A stretch of 64,000 nucleotides of DNA, from contig NZ_QCZG01000016.1 in assembly GCF_003097615.1 (NCBI RefSeq), positions 1-64,000 of the forward strand, written 5' to 3'. The position numbers were made by a program, and so were the translations under genes. Source of the stretch: Pueribacillus theae. GTDB taxonomy: Bacteria; Bacillota; Bacilli; Bacillales; UBA6769. The notes below the pieces were generated by a model that saw nothing but the letters and a program-made list of their open reading frames with translations, did not search any database and was not told where the DNA came from. Shown here piece by piece: positions 44,593 to 54,501 of the stretch. Within the stretch, counting starts at the first letter, position 1. The number at the start of each line of letters is the position of its first letter.

Positions 44593-46317
44593 TTAATTCT
44601 TTTTCAAGAATTCCTCTAAAAATAGCTTTTTTAATTTATATTTTTCAATTTTATTCGTTGGCGTTCGCGGTAAATCCTTAATAAAATGAATATGCTTCGG
44701 CCACATAAATTTAGGCATTTCGCGTTTCGTCCATTCTTCTAACTTAGCTACGCTTAGCTTTTCCGTTTTTGGTACGACGAAAACAACAATATCATCCTCA
44801 TCACCTTCTTCGGCAGGAATAGGAAAAGCTGCTGAAACGCTGACAAGAGAATGCTGATTGATCATATCTTCCACCTGATAAGAAGATATATTTTCTCCCT
44901 TATGCCTAATTACATCTTTCATTCTATCGACGAAATAGTAAATTCCATTTTCGTCCCGATATCCAACATCCCCAGTATGAAACCAAAGGTTTTGAAATAC
45001 CTCTACAGTGGCAGCGGGTTTGTTAAAATATTCTTTCAGTAATAGGTGCGGGAATTTTGAGCGAAATGCGATTTGCCCGGGCTGACCAATGCCACATTCA
45101 TTATCATGCTCATCTAAAATTGCCGCTTCATAAAAAGGTGCAGCATAGCCCATATACCCTTTTGCTAGTGGTTCATTTCCTCTTTGAAAAGGAATCTCCA
45201 GTTCTTTTGCAATTTTTTGAGTTTCTTCTCTTGTGTATCCTTTATACATTTCCTTTGGGGTACCTTTTTCTTCTCCAAGTTCATCAATAATCCCAACAAA
45301 ACCGTTTCCTGATTCTGTTTGGCCATAGCCCGCTGAAACAAAGTTAATTCCAAATCGTTTTGCAACATCATTGTGATATTGTGGTAGCGGCTGCATATGT
45401 ACGCGATTTAACGTATTGAATCGGTCTTTCTCAGATGGAGGGGCTTTCATTAGCCAGGGGATCATTACGTCAAGCAAAATCGCATTCGTTGCACCGCTTT
45501 TCCGTATTCTCTCCCAAAAATCATGTGGACTGAATTTATCCCAAAGCGCCACTGTGCAGCCAGCAAACGCTGCACGAGCAACAAGGGCAAAAGCACCACC
45601 TACATGATACATTGGCAAATCGTTGTAGATCACATCCTCCTGTTTGTTAAAGGCTCTAAAGAAATACGTATAACCGTGAATCCAACGATACGATTGCACC
45701 ACACCTTTTGCCGCTCCTGTCGTGCCCGACGTGTAAATAATGTTAGCTGTATCGTAATAGTGGATTGGAAGATTAGGGTTTTCATAGTTTCCCTGAACAA
45801 CTTCATGAAATGAAATTGCTGGGAACTGAGAATCGAGTTCGATTGCAGCCTCTTCCGCAGAGTAATCATGACTCGTTTCGGCCGGATCATACATGACAAT
45901 CGGAAAAGAGTACAGTTCGCTTTTTATACCATTAATTATGGAGACCATTTGCCTTTCAGTTACAAGAAGCTTTGGCTTAGTATCATTTATCTGATACGAG
46001 AGGAGCTTGCCTTTATAGTTAAAATTAATTGGACAAAAAACAGCACCCGCTTTCCAAATCCCAAACATCGCTATTGTTGTCACAAGGGGATTTTTTAAAA
46101 ATAACGAGATACGATCTCCCTTTTGAATCCCTCTTTTCATTAGATGATGGGCAAAGTTGTTAGCCATTTTATTAAAGTCGTGATACGTGTACGTTTTATT
46201 TTCTTCCCCATAAAAAATAAAAGATTTATTGCCGCATTCCTTTGCCCATTTTTCAAATTTCTTAGTAATTAACTCTTCATCAGTCCCTAACGTTTTCTCG
46301 AATCTTTCTACACTCAT
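44593..46317 (-). CDS. Acyl-CoA ligase (AMP-forming), CaiC-like
   Basis: 574-residue ANL-family ligase. Motifs: IIYTSGTTGAAKGVVQ (phosphate loop), SAGYGQTESGNGF, WFHTGDVGYRDENG, VDRMKDVIRHKGENIS and TPTNKIEKYKL, where Asn replaces the usual Gly before the catalytic Lys. The layout with RHKGENIS resembles crotonobetaine/carnitine-CoA ligases, but no carnitine genes are nearby, so the substrate is open. Last gene after an orphan binding protein and an acyl-CoA carboxylase subunit on the same strand. Start ATG at 46317 follows GGGGAGGG. Confidence 0.82.
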   Translation of the reverse strand: MSVERFEKTLGTDEELITKKFEKWAKECGNKSFIFYGEENKTYTYHDFNKMANNFAHHLMKRGIQKGDRISLFLKNPLVTTIAMFGIWKAGAVFCPINFNYKGKLLSYQINDTKPKLLVTERQMVSIINGIKSELYSFPIVMYDPAETSHDYSAEEAAIELDSQFPAISFHEVVQGNYENPNLPIHYYDTANIIYTSGTTGAAKGVVQSYRWIHGYTYFFRAFNKQEDVIYNDLPMYHVGGAFALVARAAFAGCTVALWDKFSPHDFWERIRKSGATNAILLDVMIPWLMKAPPSEKDRFNTLNRVHMQPLPQYHNDVAKRFGINFVSAGYGQTESGNGFVGIIDELGEEKGTPKEMYKGYTREETQKIAKELEIPFQRGNEPLAKGYMGYAAPFYEAAILDEHDNECGIGQPGQIAFRSKFPHLLLKEYFNKPAATVEVFQNLWFHTGDVGYRDENGIYYFVDRMKDVIRHKGENISSYQVEDMINQHSLVSVSAAFPIPAEEGDEDDIVVFVVPKTEKLSVAKLEEWTKREMPKFMWPKHIHFIKDLPRTPTNKIEKYKLKKLFLEEFLKKN

Positions 46318-46372
46318 TCTGCTCCCTCCCCTTATAGAAATAATAGAATTGCCCGCTTCCTCCGCCTAAAGT

Positions 46373-47953
46373 TTATTGTTCTTTCCAAATCGTTGAGAAA
46401 ATTGGCTTTCCTAATAAATTAGGTTCATACCCCTTAATCGATTGGTTCATAGCAGCTGCGCGTGGTTCAAAGAAAATCGGAATCATAATCGCTTCCTCTA
46501 GGAGAGCTTTTTGGCTAATTTCACTATACAGCTTTGCACGTCCTTCTTGTTCATAGGTGCCAGCAGCTTCTGAAATTAAACTTTCAATTTCATCTGTCGA
46601 ATGGCCCCCGGCATTGTAAAAACTGTCGCGCGCGAACAAGTTTTTTATCGTAATTTGCGGGTCAGGCCTACCTGTCCAACTAGATAGAAACATAGGTACT
46701 TCTTTTTCAACAAAATAGTTTGAAACTGCGGCTTGCAATTCCATTGCTTGGAGTTCTACTTGAATGCCAACTTCCGCTAACTGGCTTTTAATTGCTTCTG
46801 CTAATCGTTGTTCATAGGCGGTGGAATAATGGTTCATCTTAATTTTGACATTTTCAACCCCTGCATCTTTTAAAATTTGTTTTGCTTTTTCAGGATCATA
46901 GTCAATTTTGATATTTTGATCCGCAGCCCAATATTCTTTAGGGAACGGTATGTAAGCCGATTCACCGCTTCCAAAGTTAATCGCTTGAATAATTGCATCG
47001 CGATTAATTCCATATAAAATAGCTTGTCTCACAGCTTTGTTATTGATCGGCTCCTTCTCTGCATTCAAATACAACATTCGGAACGCAACAGACGTTTTAT
47101 CTTTTAGGATAATGTTTGCCTCATTTTTAAGGCTTTGGACGTTCCCGGGCTTAATATCGTCTGCCAAATCAATTTCGCCGGATTTTAAGGCATTGATGCG
47201 TGTATTTTCATCCGCCATAATTTTAACCGTCATTTTATCAAGATAAGGCTGTCCTTCTTGCCAGTAATCCTCAAATGCCTTGAATACTATCTCGCCATTT
47301 GGCACGCGTTTTTCCATTTTATAGGGACCTGCGCCTACAGGGTTTTGTGAAAAATCATCTCCTTTTTCTTCAACCGCAGTCGGGGAAACCATCATTCCGC
47401 CGCGATCCGATAGTGCTAATAAAATTGACGAATCAGGCTGGGACAAATGTAGCTTAACGGTTTTCTCGTCAACTACTTCGACGCTTTCAATATTTTTGAG
47501 ATCGGTCACCTTTGAGTTTTCAGAATTGGCTCTCTCAATGTTAAATTTGACAGCTTCCGCATTAAATGGTGTTCCGTCGTGGAACGTCACCCCTTCTCTT
47601 AACGTAAGCTGCAACGTTTTATCATCCGCAAAGTCCCAAGATTCTGCTAACCCAGCTTCCGGTTCTAGTTCAGGTGAAAATTCAATTAGCGTAGCATATA
47701 CTGGCCACAGCAATGCATGATCGCTTCCCGCGCTTCCTAGAATGGGATCATAGTTGCTGACATCTGTCTGATATGCAAAAGTTGCTTCTCCACCTTTTTG
47801 TGGCTTACCTTCTTCTGTTTTCGAAGCTTCATTTCCTTTGGTTCCATTATCTTTTGGCTGGCCGCTAGTCTTAGACGAACACCCTACGATAACGAACACA
47901 AAAGCGATTAATAATAGAAATCTAATAATGAACTTCAACTGTGTGCCCTGCAT
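46373..47953 (-). CDS. ABC transporter substrate-binding lipoprotein (peptide/DppA-OppA family)
   Basis: Extracellular solute-binding protein, family 5. Lipoprotein signal peptide with lipobox IVGC (Cys25), a Ser/Lys/Glu-rich linker, then the mature domain: ESWDFADDKTLQLTLREGVTFHDG, NPVGAGPYKME, VRQAILYGINRDAII. Length 526. No permease or ATPase gene is near, so it is an orphan or shares a transporter encoded elsewhere. Members of this family also bind nickel, sugars or organic acids; the ligand is unknown. ATG at 47953 follows AGGGGG. Confidence 0.85.
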   Translation of the reverse strand: MQGTQLKFIIRFLLLIAFVFVIVGCSSKTSGQPKDNGTKGNEASKTEEGKPQKGGEATFAYQTDVSNYDPILGSAGSDHALLWPVYATLIEFSPELEPEAGLAESWDFADDKTLQLTLREGVTFHDGTPFNAEAVKFNIERANSENSKVTDLKNIESVEVVDEKTVKLHLSQPDSSILLALSDRGGMMVSPTAVEEKGDDFSQNPVGAGPYKMEKRVPNGEIVFKAFEDYWQEGQPYLDKMTVKIMADENTRINALKSGEIDLADDIKPGNVQSLKNEANIILKDKTSVAFRMLYLNAEKEPINNKAVRQAILYGINRDAIIQAINFGSGESAYIPFPKEYWAADQNIKIDYDPEKAKQILKDAGVENVKIKMNHYSTAYEQRLAEAIKSQLAEVGIQVELQAMELQAAVSNYFVEKEVPMFLSSWTGRPDPQITIKNLFARDSFYNAGGHSTDEIESLISEAAGTYEQEGRAKLYSEISQKALLEEAIMIPIFFEPRAAAMNQSIKGYEPNLLGKPIFSTIWKEQ

Positions 47954-48015
47954 TGATGAAAAGCCCCCTTTTAGTTTGGTTAAATAAAAATGGTTGTTTT
48001 AAACTCTAATTCTAA

Positions 48016-49569
48016 TCAAGGACGCATCGTATGTGATTTGGAACCTAAATGTTCTGGTAAAAGTCGATATGCATCATCAATCCATTCACATAGGAGAGGC
48101 CTCGTATCGCGCGGATCAATGATTTCCTCAATGCCAAATGCTTCCGCTGTACGAAGCGGTGAACGTACACTTTCCATGTTCGCAGCCAACTCCTCAAGCA
48201 AAGCCTGCGGGTTATCACTTGCTTCCAATTCCCTCCGATAGGCCACTTGGATACCCCCTTCAACTGGAAGCGACCCCCAGTCTCCAGATGGCCAAGCGTA
48301 ACGTAAATTTAACCCGTGGCCATTCGACATGCCAGCCCCGCCCACACCGAATACTCTTCGAATAATAATTTCAATCATTGGTACTGTCGCTTGATAGATT
48401 GCTGCGATGGCACGAACGCCTTTACGAATGGTTCCCCTTTTCTCAGCTTCAAGACCGATAACGAGCCCAGGCTGATCAACAAAATTCACGATTGGTACAT
48501 GGAATGTGTTGCACATATCAACAAAACGTTCGATTTTCTCGCAGCTTTCCACCGTTAATCCGCCACCCCCTATAAACGGATCATTAGCTAAAAACCCAAC
48601 TGGGTGCCCATCAAGCCTCGCAAAGCCGGTTACTGTTCCACCACCATAATATTTTCCCATTTCGAAAATTGAGTCTTTATCAAAAATCATTTCCAAAATA
48701 GGGCGTATTTTGTATGGCCGTCGGCGATTTTTCGGGATGACTGAAATCAATTTCTCTTCTCTTCTATTCCGGTCATCTTGAGATGTTTTAACTGGAGGAA
48801 GCTCATACACATTGCTTGGCAAATAAGACAAAAACTTCCGAATATGTTCAAAGGCTTCATCTTCTGATTTGACAACATTATCAATGGCACCGCTTGAACG
48901 GTGAACTTGAACACCTCCCAGTTCCTCTTTCGTTAGATTTTGGCCAACACCATAATTGACAATTTGTGGACCGGCGACGAATAACTGAGACGTTTCTTCT
49001 ACCATGATTGAAAAATGTGAAGCTGCTACTCGTGCAGCACCAAGGCCTGCAACTGAGCCTAAACAAGCTGCTACGACAGGCACGACACCCATATTTTTGA
49101 CAACGTAGTCCCATGCAGGGTTAACTGGAACGTATGTATGACCTTCTATATCCAAGAATTTGACGCTTCCTCCACCACCTGTGCCATCAACTAGCCGAAT
49201 GATGGGAAGCTGCAGCTCGTGCGCCATCTGTTCAGATTTTATTTGCTTGCCTCTAATCGCTCCGTCTGCTGCGCCGCCGCGAACTGTAAAATCGTCTGCA
49301 CCGATAACGACCTTTCTCCCGTTTAACCTTCCGGTTCCATAAAGAAAATTTGCAGGTGTAAAGCTCTTTCTTTCCCCATTTTCGTAAACTGTTTTCCCAG
49401 CGATTGCTCCAAATTCATGAAATGATTCTTCATCCAATAACCGTTTTATTCTTTCTCTTACATCCAGTTTCCCTCTTGAACGGTGTCTTTCGACATTTTC
49501 TTCTCCACCCATTTTATAAGCTTCTTTTTCTCTCTCACGCAACTCATCAATTTCTTTCTGCCAGCTCAA
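48016..49569 (-). CDS. Acyl-CoA carboxylase carboxyltransferase subunit
   Basis: Biotin-dependent carboxyltransferase of the propionyl/methylmalonyl-CoA type, about 517 residues with two crotonase-like halves. Segments: HRSRGKLDVRERIKRLLDEES, DFTVRGGAADGAIRGKQ, LVDGTGGGGSVKFLDIEG, and in the second half GFLANDPFIGGGGLTVESCE, FVDQPGLVIGLEAEKRG and RRVFGVGGAGMSNGHG. No biotin carboxylase or biotin carrier gene accompanies it. TTG at 49569 is chosen because AGGAG lies eight bases before it; a longer frame to 49695 overlaps glcF and starts with non-family sequence. Confidence 0.85.
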   Translation of the reverse strand: MSWQKEIDELREREKEAYKMGGEENVERHRSRGKLDVRERIKRLLDEESFHEFGAIAGKTVYENGERKSFTPANFLYGTGRLNGRKVVIGADDFTVRGGAADGAIRGKQIKSEQMAHELQLPIIRLVDGTGGGGSVKFLDIEGHTYVPVNPAWDYVVKNMGVVPVVAACLGSVAGLGAARVAASHFSIMVEETSQLFVAGPQIVNYGVGQNLTKEELGGVQVHRSSGAIDNVVKSEDEAFEHIRKFLSYLPSNVYELPPVKTSQDDRNRREEKLISVIPKNRRRPYKIRPILEMIFDKDSIFEMGKYYGGGTVTGFARLDGHPVGFLANDPFIGGGGLTVESCEKIERFVDMCNTFHVPIVNFVDQPGLVIGLEAEKRGTIRKGVRAIAAIYQATVPMIEIIIRRVFGVGGAGMSNGHGLNLRYAWPSGDWGSLPVEGGIQVAYRRELEASDNPQALLEELAANMESVRSPLRTAEAFGIEEIIDPRDTRPLLCEWIDDAYRLLPEHLGSKSHTMRP

Positions 49570-49679
49570 AAAAATCACTCCTATGTTTTGAATTGTTTTT
49601 CTCTTTACTTTAATGAGATTATTACCAATTTCTTTACTAGTGGAAATTCCGGGTTGTAACCAATTATGACATAAAGTGT

Positions 49680-51002
49680 TCAGTTTATTCCACAAGTTTC
49701 GGCCAATACTTCCACAATGTGGACAGCTTCTACTTCATGTTGCAGGTTGCTTCGCTCTACCCCTAACCTCATTTGCAACAGGCATCCTGGATTTGTTGTG
49801 ACGATTGTTTTTGCGTTTGTATGTTTCGCTTTTTCCATTTTTTTATCCAAAATTTTCATCGATTCTTCAAAATGAAGAAGGTTGTAAATGCCTCCAGATG
49901 CACAGCAACGATCGCTTTCTTCCATCTCCACATAGGTTGCACCGGGGATTGAACGAAGAAGATACCTTGGCTCATTCATGACGCCTTGTACATTGCGTAG
50001 ATGGCATGAGTCTTGGTACGTTATGATTCCGTTCCATTCTTTTTTTAATGGGAGTGGGCCTAATTCCACAAGTACTTCAGTAATATCTTTTGTTTTATTA
50101 ACAAATGCTTTAGCGCGTTCTTTCCATTCCGGTTCATTTTTGAAGAGTTTATCATATTCACGAAGCATTGCCCCACAGCCACCTGCGTTGTTTACAAAGT
50201 ATTCAGCAGCGCTTGATTCGAAGGCTTCAATATTTGCTTTAGCAAGTTCTGTTGCTTTCTTTATGAATCCTTGATGTGTATGCAAAGCTCCACAGCAGTT
50301 TTGCTGTTTTGGTATGACGACTTCACAGCCAACGCATTGAAGGAGTTCAATTGTCAGGCGGTTCACTCTTGACATAACAGCGTCCATAATACAACCGGGG
50401 AAAAAAGCGACGGTCATTTTTTTAGTCGCCTTAGGTGGGAACACTTGTCCAAATTTGTATCTTTCAAAGGGAGATTCAAGCTTAGGAAGTATTTTTTCAA
50501 ATTGCCCCATTGGCTCTGAAATTTTATTTATTATCTTTGATTTTTGGACAAGCCTGTACATGCCTATACGTTGATAAATCCACGTAAGGTTTCCTAGTGT
50601 TCGAAGACGTTTATTGGAAGGAAATAATTGATTTAATACCCTATTTTGCATCTTTACACGGCCACTCGAATTCTTAACTAGTTCTTTATCTTGTTGCTGC
50701 ATTGTTATGACTTCTTTCGCCGCTTCATAAATTTCCCCATAAGGTACATTCACGGGGCATGCGACTTCACAGGCGCGGCAACCGAGGCATAGATCGATTG
50801 GTTCCGCTAGATCCTTTTGTATATCAATTTTTCCTTCGGCTGCCATTTTAACAAGATTGATTCTTCCTCTTGGAGACTGTGATTCTTTTCCCATCGATTC
50901 ATACGTCGGACAGGCGGGCAAGCAATACCCGCATTGCACACAAGTATTGGCTGCTTCATATGCGAAATCATATAGTTTTAGAGCATATTTATCTTGTTGC
51001 AT
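49680..51002 (-). CDS. glcF: Glycolate oxidase iron-sulfur subunit GlcF
   Basis: Electron-transfer subunit of glycolate (or lactate-type) oxidase at the membrane. Two 4Fe-4S motifs at the N-terminus (CVQCGYCLPACP and CLGCRACEVACP, residues about 17-82), then two CCG domains (QNCCGALHTHQG and DRCCASGGIYNLL). Length 440, as B. subtilis YsfD. Stop-to-start distance from glcD is one base, so they are coupled. Confidence 0.93.
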   Translation of the reverse strand: MQQDKYALKLYDFAYEAANTCVQCGYCLPACPTYESMGKESQSPRGRINLVKMAAEGKIDIQKDLAEPIDLCLGCRACEVACPVNVPYGEIYEAAKEVITMQQQDKELVKNSSGRVKMQNRVLNQLFPSNKRLRTLGNLTWIYQRIGMYRLVQKSKIINKISEPMGQFEKILPKLESPFERYKFGQVFPPKATKKMTVAFFPGCIMDAVMSRVNRLTIELLQCVGCEVVIPKQQNCCGALHTHQGFIKKATELAKANIEAFESSAAEYFVNNAGGCGAMLREYDKLFKNEPEWKERAKAFVNKTKDITEVLVELGPLPLKKEWNGIITYQDSCHLRNVQGVMNEPRYLLRSIPGATYVEMEESDRCCASGGIYNLLHFEESMKILDKKMEKAKHTNAKTIVTTNPGCLLQMRLGVERSNLQHEVEAVHIVEVLAETCGIN

Positions 51003-51003
51003 G

Positions 51004-52410
51004 CTAGCTTAATACCACCTTTGACTGGCCTGGTTGGGGAAAAATTTTCCCCGGATTTAAAATATCGTTCGGATCCCATGCTTCTTTTATTTTTTTCATC
51101 ATGAGCAGCCCGTCTTTGCCCAGCTCCATTTCCATATAAGGCGCTTTTAATGTTCCGATTCCATGTTCTCCTGATAGTGTGCCGCCAAGTTCAACTGCTG
51201 CTTCAAAAATCTCGCTGACCGCGTCCTCCACCCTTTTCATTTCTTCCTTATTTCGTTGGTCTGTAATAATATTCGGATGAAGGTTCCCATCGCCTGCATG
51301 GCCAAAGACAACAAGATTAAGCTCGTATTTCTCACGAATTTCATAAAGCTTTTCCATCATTTTTGGAATTTGGCTTCTAGGCACTGTCGCATCTTCTGAA
51401 ATTTTCGTTGGACCCATTTGGGTAATGGCGGGCGATACCATTTTCCGTGCTTTCCAAATGCTGTCACGCTCTTTTTCATTTGTAGCAACTTTAATTTCGA
51501 TTGCATGATGCAGCCGGCAAATTTCTTCACATTTTTTAATTTCCTCTTCAATCGCGGCCATATGCCCATCAATTTCAATGATAACGATCGCTTCCGCATC
51601 AATTGGCAGGCCGCTCGGTTCGTAGTTTTCCACCGCCCTGATGCACGCGTTATCCATCAGCTCCATCGCACTTGGCAGGATGCCGGCTGATAAAATGTTT
51701 GTGATCGCGTGGCCGGAATCAATCAGCCGATTAAAGGAGGCTAAAAGCGTTTTTCTTGCCTGCGGTTTTGGGATAAGGCGCAAAATAGCTTCGGTCACGA
51801 CGCCAAGCGTCCCTTCAGAACCTACAATTAATCTCGTTAAATCATAGCCTGTCACATTTTTTACCGTCTTGCCGCCTGTCCGGATGATTTCACCTGTCGG
51901 CGTGACAACCTCAAGCCCGATGACATATTCTTTCGTTGTGCCATATTTTAATCCTTTCGGGCCGCTTGAATTTTCAAGCAAATTGCCACCAATCGTTGAT
52001 ACGTGGGAGCTGCTCGGATCGGAAGGATAGAACAAACCCACATTTTCCGCCTGTTTATGAATATCGGCTGTAATGACGCTCGGAGAAACAATCGCAAGCA
52101 AATTTTCCCGGTCAATGATTAGCTTCTTTTTATATTGTGACATATCAAGAACAATGCCGCCTTTAACAGCAAGGGAACCCCCGCTCAATGATGTCGCAGA
52201 TCCTCTCGGATACACTGGAATTTTATATTCATTTGCCAGTTTAATAACTTTTGAGATTTCCTCTTTATTAGAAGGCTGGACGACAATGTCAGGTAAATAT
52301 TCTCCAAATGAAGCATCGAAGCTATAGGAATAGCGATCAGCTAAATCAGTGAGTATACGTTTTTCTGGAAAAATGGATTGCATTAGCTTATAAAGCTGTT
52401 CTTGTTCCAT
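51004..52410 (-). CDS. glcD: Glycolate oxidase FAD subunit GlcD
   Basis: FAD-linked oxidase that oxidises glycolate to glyoxylate (D-lactate and other 2-hydroxy acids possible). PCMH FAD domain (about 35-215): VYPRGSATSLSGGSLAVKGG, PSSSHVSTIGGNLLENSSGP, VTGYDLTRLIVGSEGTLGV. C-terminal substrate domain has VFGHAGDGNLHPNI and GGTLSGEHGIG. Length 468 (B. subtilis YsfC about 470). There is no separate GlcE, as usual in Bacillus. It lies 25 bases downstream of the glycerate kinase. Confidence 0.93.
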   Translation of the reverse strand: MEQEQLYKLMQSIFPEKRILTDLADRYSYSFDASFGEYLPDIVVQPSNKEEISKVIKLANEYKIPVYPRGSATSLSGGSLAVKGGIVLDMSQYKKKLIIDRENLLAIVSPSVITADIHKQAENVGLFYPSDPSSSHVSTIGGNLLENSSGPKGLKYGTTKEYVIGLEVVTPTGEIIRTGGKTVKNVTGYDLTRLIVGSEGTLGVVTEAILRLIPKPQARKTLLASFNRLIDSGHAITNILSAGILPSAMELMDNACIRAVENYEPSGLPIDAEAIVIIEIDGHMAAIEEEIKKCEEICRLHHAIEIKVATNEKERDSIWKARKMVSPAITQMGPTKISEDATVPRSQIPKMMEKLYEIREKYELNLVVFGHAGDGNLHPNIITDQRNKEEMKRVEDAVSEIFEAAVELGGTLSGEHGIGTLKAPYMEMELGKDGLLMMKKIKEAWDPNDILNPGKIFPQPGQSKVVLS

Positions 52411-52435
52411 CTATCTTCACTCCAAACATCGCAAT

Positions 52436-53563
52436 CTATTGAAAATATTTTAGCATTCTCGCAATACTTCTTGCTTGTTGATAAAGCAATTCACTGGCAT
52501 TTGCTATCGCTTCATCCAAATCCATCGGCTTATTTATAATCGAAAAACAGCTAATAAACTCGTTATACAATGCTTCATAGCCTTCTCCTAAACTTCCCGA
52601 TAGTAAAATAGACTTCACATTATGTTGATGTGCAAGTTTGCTAATATACGATGGCACTTTGCCATACAACGTCTGCTCGTCGCTTTTTCCTTCTCCGGTA
52701 ATAACGAGATCCGCATCAGCCAGCGAAGACCTGATTCCAATTGTATTCGCAACAAGTTCGGCACCGGACTGAATTTTCGCCCCAAGCAACATTAATGCAA
52801 AGCCGAGACCGCCAGCCGCTCCCGCACCTTTTCTATATTGGTAAGATTGATCCAATTCACGTTCAATCAATTGAGCATAACGGGACATCGCTGAATCAAT
52901 GTCTTCCATTTGTTCTTTCGCTACTCCCTTTTGTTCACCAAACACATAAGTGGCACCTTCCTTGCCGCATAATGGATTCGTCACATCACATGCAACAGTG
53001 ATTTGGCAATCTTTTAATCGATGATCCAATGAATGAAAATCTACCTTTTTAATTTTTCCGAGCGATCCGCCAAATGGGGGAACTTGTTCATCATTTTCAT
53101 CCAGAAACCGAGCGCCGAGCGCTTGAAGCATCCCTAATCCACCGTCATTCGTCGCGCTTCCTCCAAGCCCGATTATAAACTTATGATACCCACTCTCCAA
53201 CGCATCAGAAATTGCTTCCCCAATCCCGTAAGTTGTCGTTTTCATTGGATTGCGTTTAGTTAAGGGGACTTGCATTAAACCGGCCATTTTGGCAATTTCG
53301 ATGACGACGGTTTTCCCATCTCCTAGTAGGCCGTATTCTGACCTTATCTTTTTCCCTAATGGCCCTGTCACGTTCATTTCGATCACGTTTCCTTTTGTCG
53401 CGTAGACAAGCGCGTCAAGTATTCCTTCCCCTCCATCAGCCATTGGAAATACATCGACTTGAGCAGAGGGGAGTTCTTTGTTTATCGCCCTTTCAATCGT
53501 CCTGCCAGCATCGACGGCTGAAAGGCTTTCTTTAAAAGAATCAGGCGCTACTACAATTTTCAT
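52436..53563 (-). CDS. glxK: Glycerate kinase (GarK/GlxK family)
   Basis: Phosphorylates D-glycerate using ATP (2-phosphoglycerate in most characterised members of this family). KIVVAPDSFKESLSAVDAG at the start, VFPMADGGEGILDAL, IIGLGGSATNDGGLGMLQALGA, CDVTNPLCG and KGAGAAGGLGFAL identify the family. Length 375. First of a run glxK-glcD-glcF, so it feeds glycerate formed from glyoxylate or from the adjacent sugar pathway into glycolysis. A TATAAT at about 53604-53609 on the minus strand may be its -10 box. Confidence 0.92.
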   Translation of the reverse strand: MKIVVAPDSFKESLSAVDAGRTIERAINKELPSAQVDVFPMADGGEGILDALVYATKGNVIEMNVTGPLGKKIRSEYGLLGDGKTVVIEIAKMAGLMQVPLTKRNPMKTTTYGIGEAISDALESGYHKFIIGLGGSATNDGGLGMLQALGARFLDENDEQVPPFGGSLGKIKKVDFHSLDHRLKDCQITVACDVTNPLCGKEGATYVFGEQKGVAKEQMEDIDSAMSRYAQLIERELDQSYQYRKGAGAAGGLGFALMLLGAKIQSGAELVANTIGIRSSLADADLVITGEGKSDEQTLYGKVPSYISKLAHQHNVKSILLSGSLGEGYEALYNEFISCFSIINKPMDLDEAIANASELLYQQARSIARMLKYFQ

Positions 53564-53612
53564 TTCATCACCTTTTTCGTATTATTAAACATATTATTAA
53601 ACTATTATACAG

Positions 53613-53646
53613 AAAAAAACTCACTCGGAAATTTCCGATAGTGAGC
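53613..53646 (-). terminator. Terminator after the TIM-barrel isomerase gene
   Basis: CTCACTATCGGAA pairs with TTCCGAGTGAG (two-base bulge), followed by seven T on the minus strand. It separates the sugar operon from glxK. Confidence 0.88.
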
Positions 53647-53666
53647 CACTGTTAAAAACTTTACAG

Positions 53667-54488
53667 TTATACATATTCTAAATACCGTTTTTTCATTCGT
53701 TCCAAAACCTTGTCACCAGGGGTATTCCAAATGTCATGATTGAAAATTTCAACTTCTATCGGTCCGTCATATCCCGATTCCTCAACTGCTTTACGAATGC
53801 GATGAATTTCAATAACGCCATCACCCATCATTCCACGGCCCATTAATAAGTCTGGAGTAGGAACTAGCCAGTCGGAAACATGGTAACCCAATATCCTTCC
53901 TTTCGCCCGCTTGATTTGATTGTATAAATCCGGATCCCACCATACGTGGAAAACATCAACAACAACTCCTACTTGCTCAGGCCGGTATTGTTCTGCTATT
54001 TCATTCGCATGTGCAAGTGACACAATGACGGAACGTTCGGCTGCATACATTGGGTGAAGCGGTTCAATTCCGAGCTTTACCCCATGCTCTTCTGCAAAAG
54101 GAACAAGCTGTTCAATGCCTACTTCAACCATTTTGCGGGCAGCCTCGATATCCTTACCGGGAGAGGGTCCGCAAACAAGTACGAGGACATCCGTACCAAG
54201 TTCAGCTGCTTCTTCTACCGCACGCTTATTTTCATCAATCCTCTTTTGTCTTTCTTCCTTTGTCGCCGCGGGAAACATTCCGCCTCTGCAAATACTTGAA
54301 ACTTTAAGGCCCGCATCACGAACGATTCTCTTGCTTTCATTTAAACCGATTTCTTCAATTTTATCTCGCCATATTCCGATCCAAGGAATGCCAGCTCTTA
54401 CACAGCCCTCAACCGCTTCACGCAAGTTCCATTGGTTTGTCGTTATTTGATTGTGGCTTAACCTATCGATTGATTGCAATTTATCCAT
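53667..54488 (-). CDS. Sugar phosphate isomerase/epimerase-like TIM barrel protein
   Basis: 273-residue xylose-isomerase-like TIM barrel (AP endonuclease family 2). Metal-binding acids are spread over strand ends: GIEPLHPMYAAERSV, VGVVVDVFHVWWDP, GYHVSDW and PIEVEIFNHDIW. Relatives epimerise ketoses or act on inosose and keto-glycosides. ATG at 54488 follows AAAGGGG, 13 bases after the DUF993 gene; an upstream TTG would overlap that gene. Substrate unknown. A strong terminator follows. Confidence 0.82.
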   Translation of the reverse strand: MDKLQSIDRLSHNQITTNQWNLREAVEGCVRAGIPWIGIWRDKIEEIGLNESKRIVRDAGLKVSSICRGGMFPAATKEERQKRIDENKRAVEEAAELGTDVLVLVCGPSPGKDIEAARKMVEVGIEQLVPFAEEHGVKLGIEPLHPMYAAERSVIVSLAHANEIAEQYRPEQVGVVVDVFHVWWDPDLYNQIKRAKGRILGYHVSDWLVPTPDLLMGRGMMGDGVIEIHRIRKAVEESGYDGPIEVEIFNHDIWNTPGDKVLERMKKRYLEYV

Positions 54489-54501
54489 CTTTATCCCCTT
54501 T

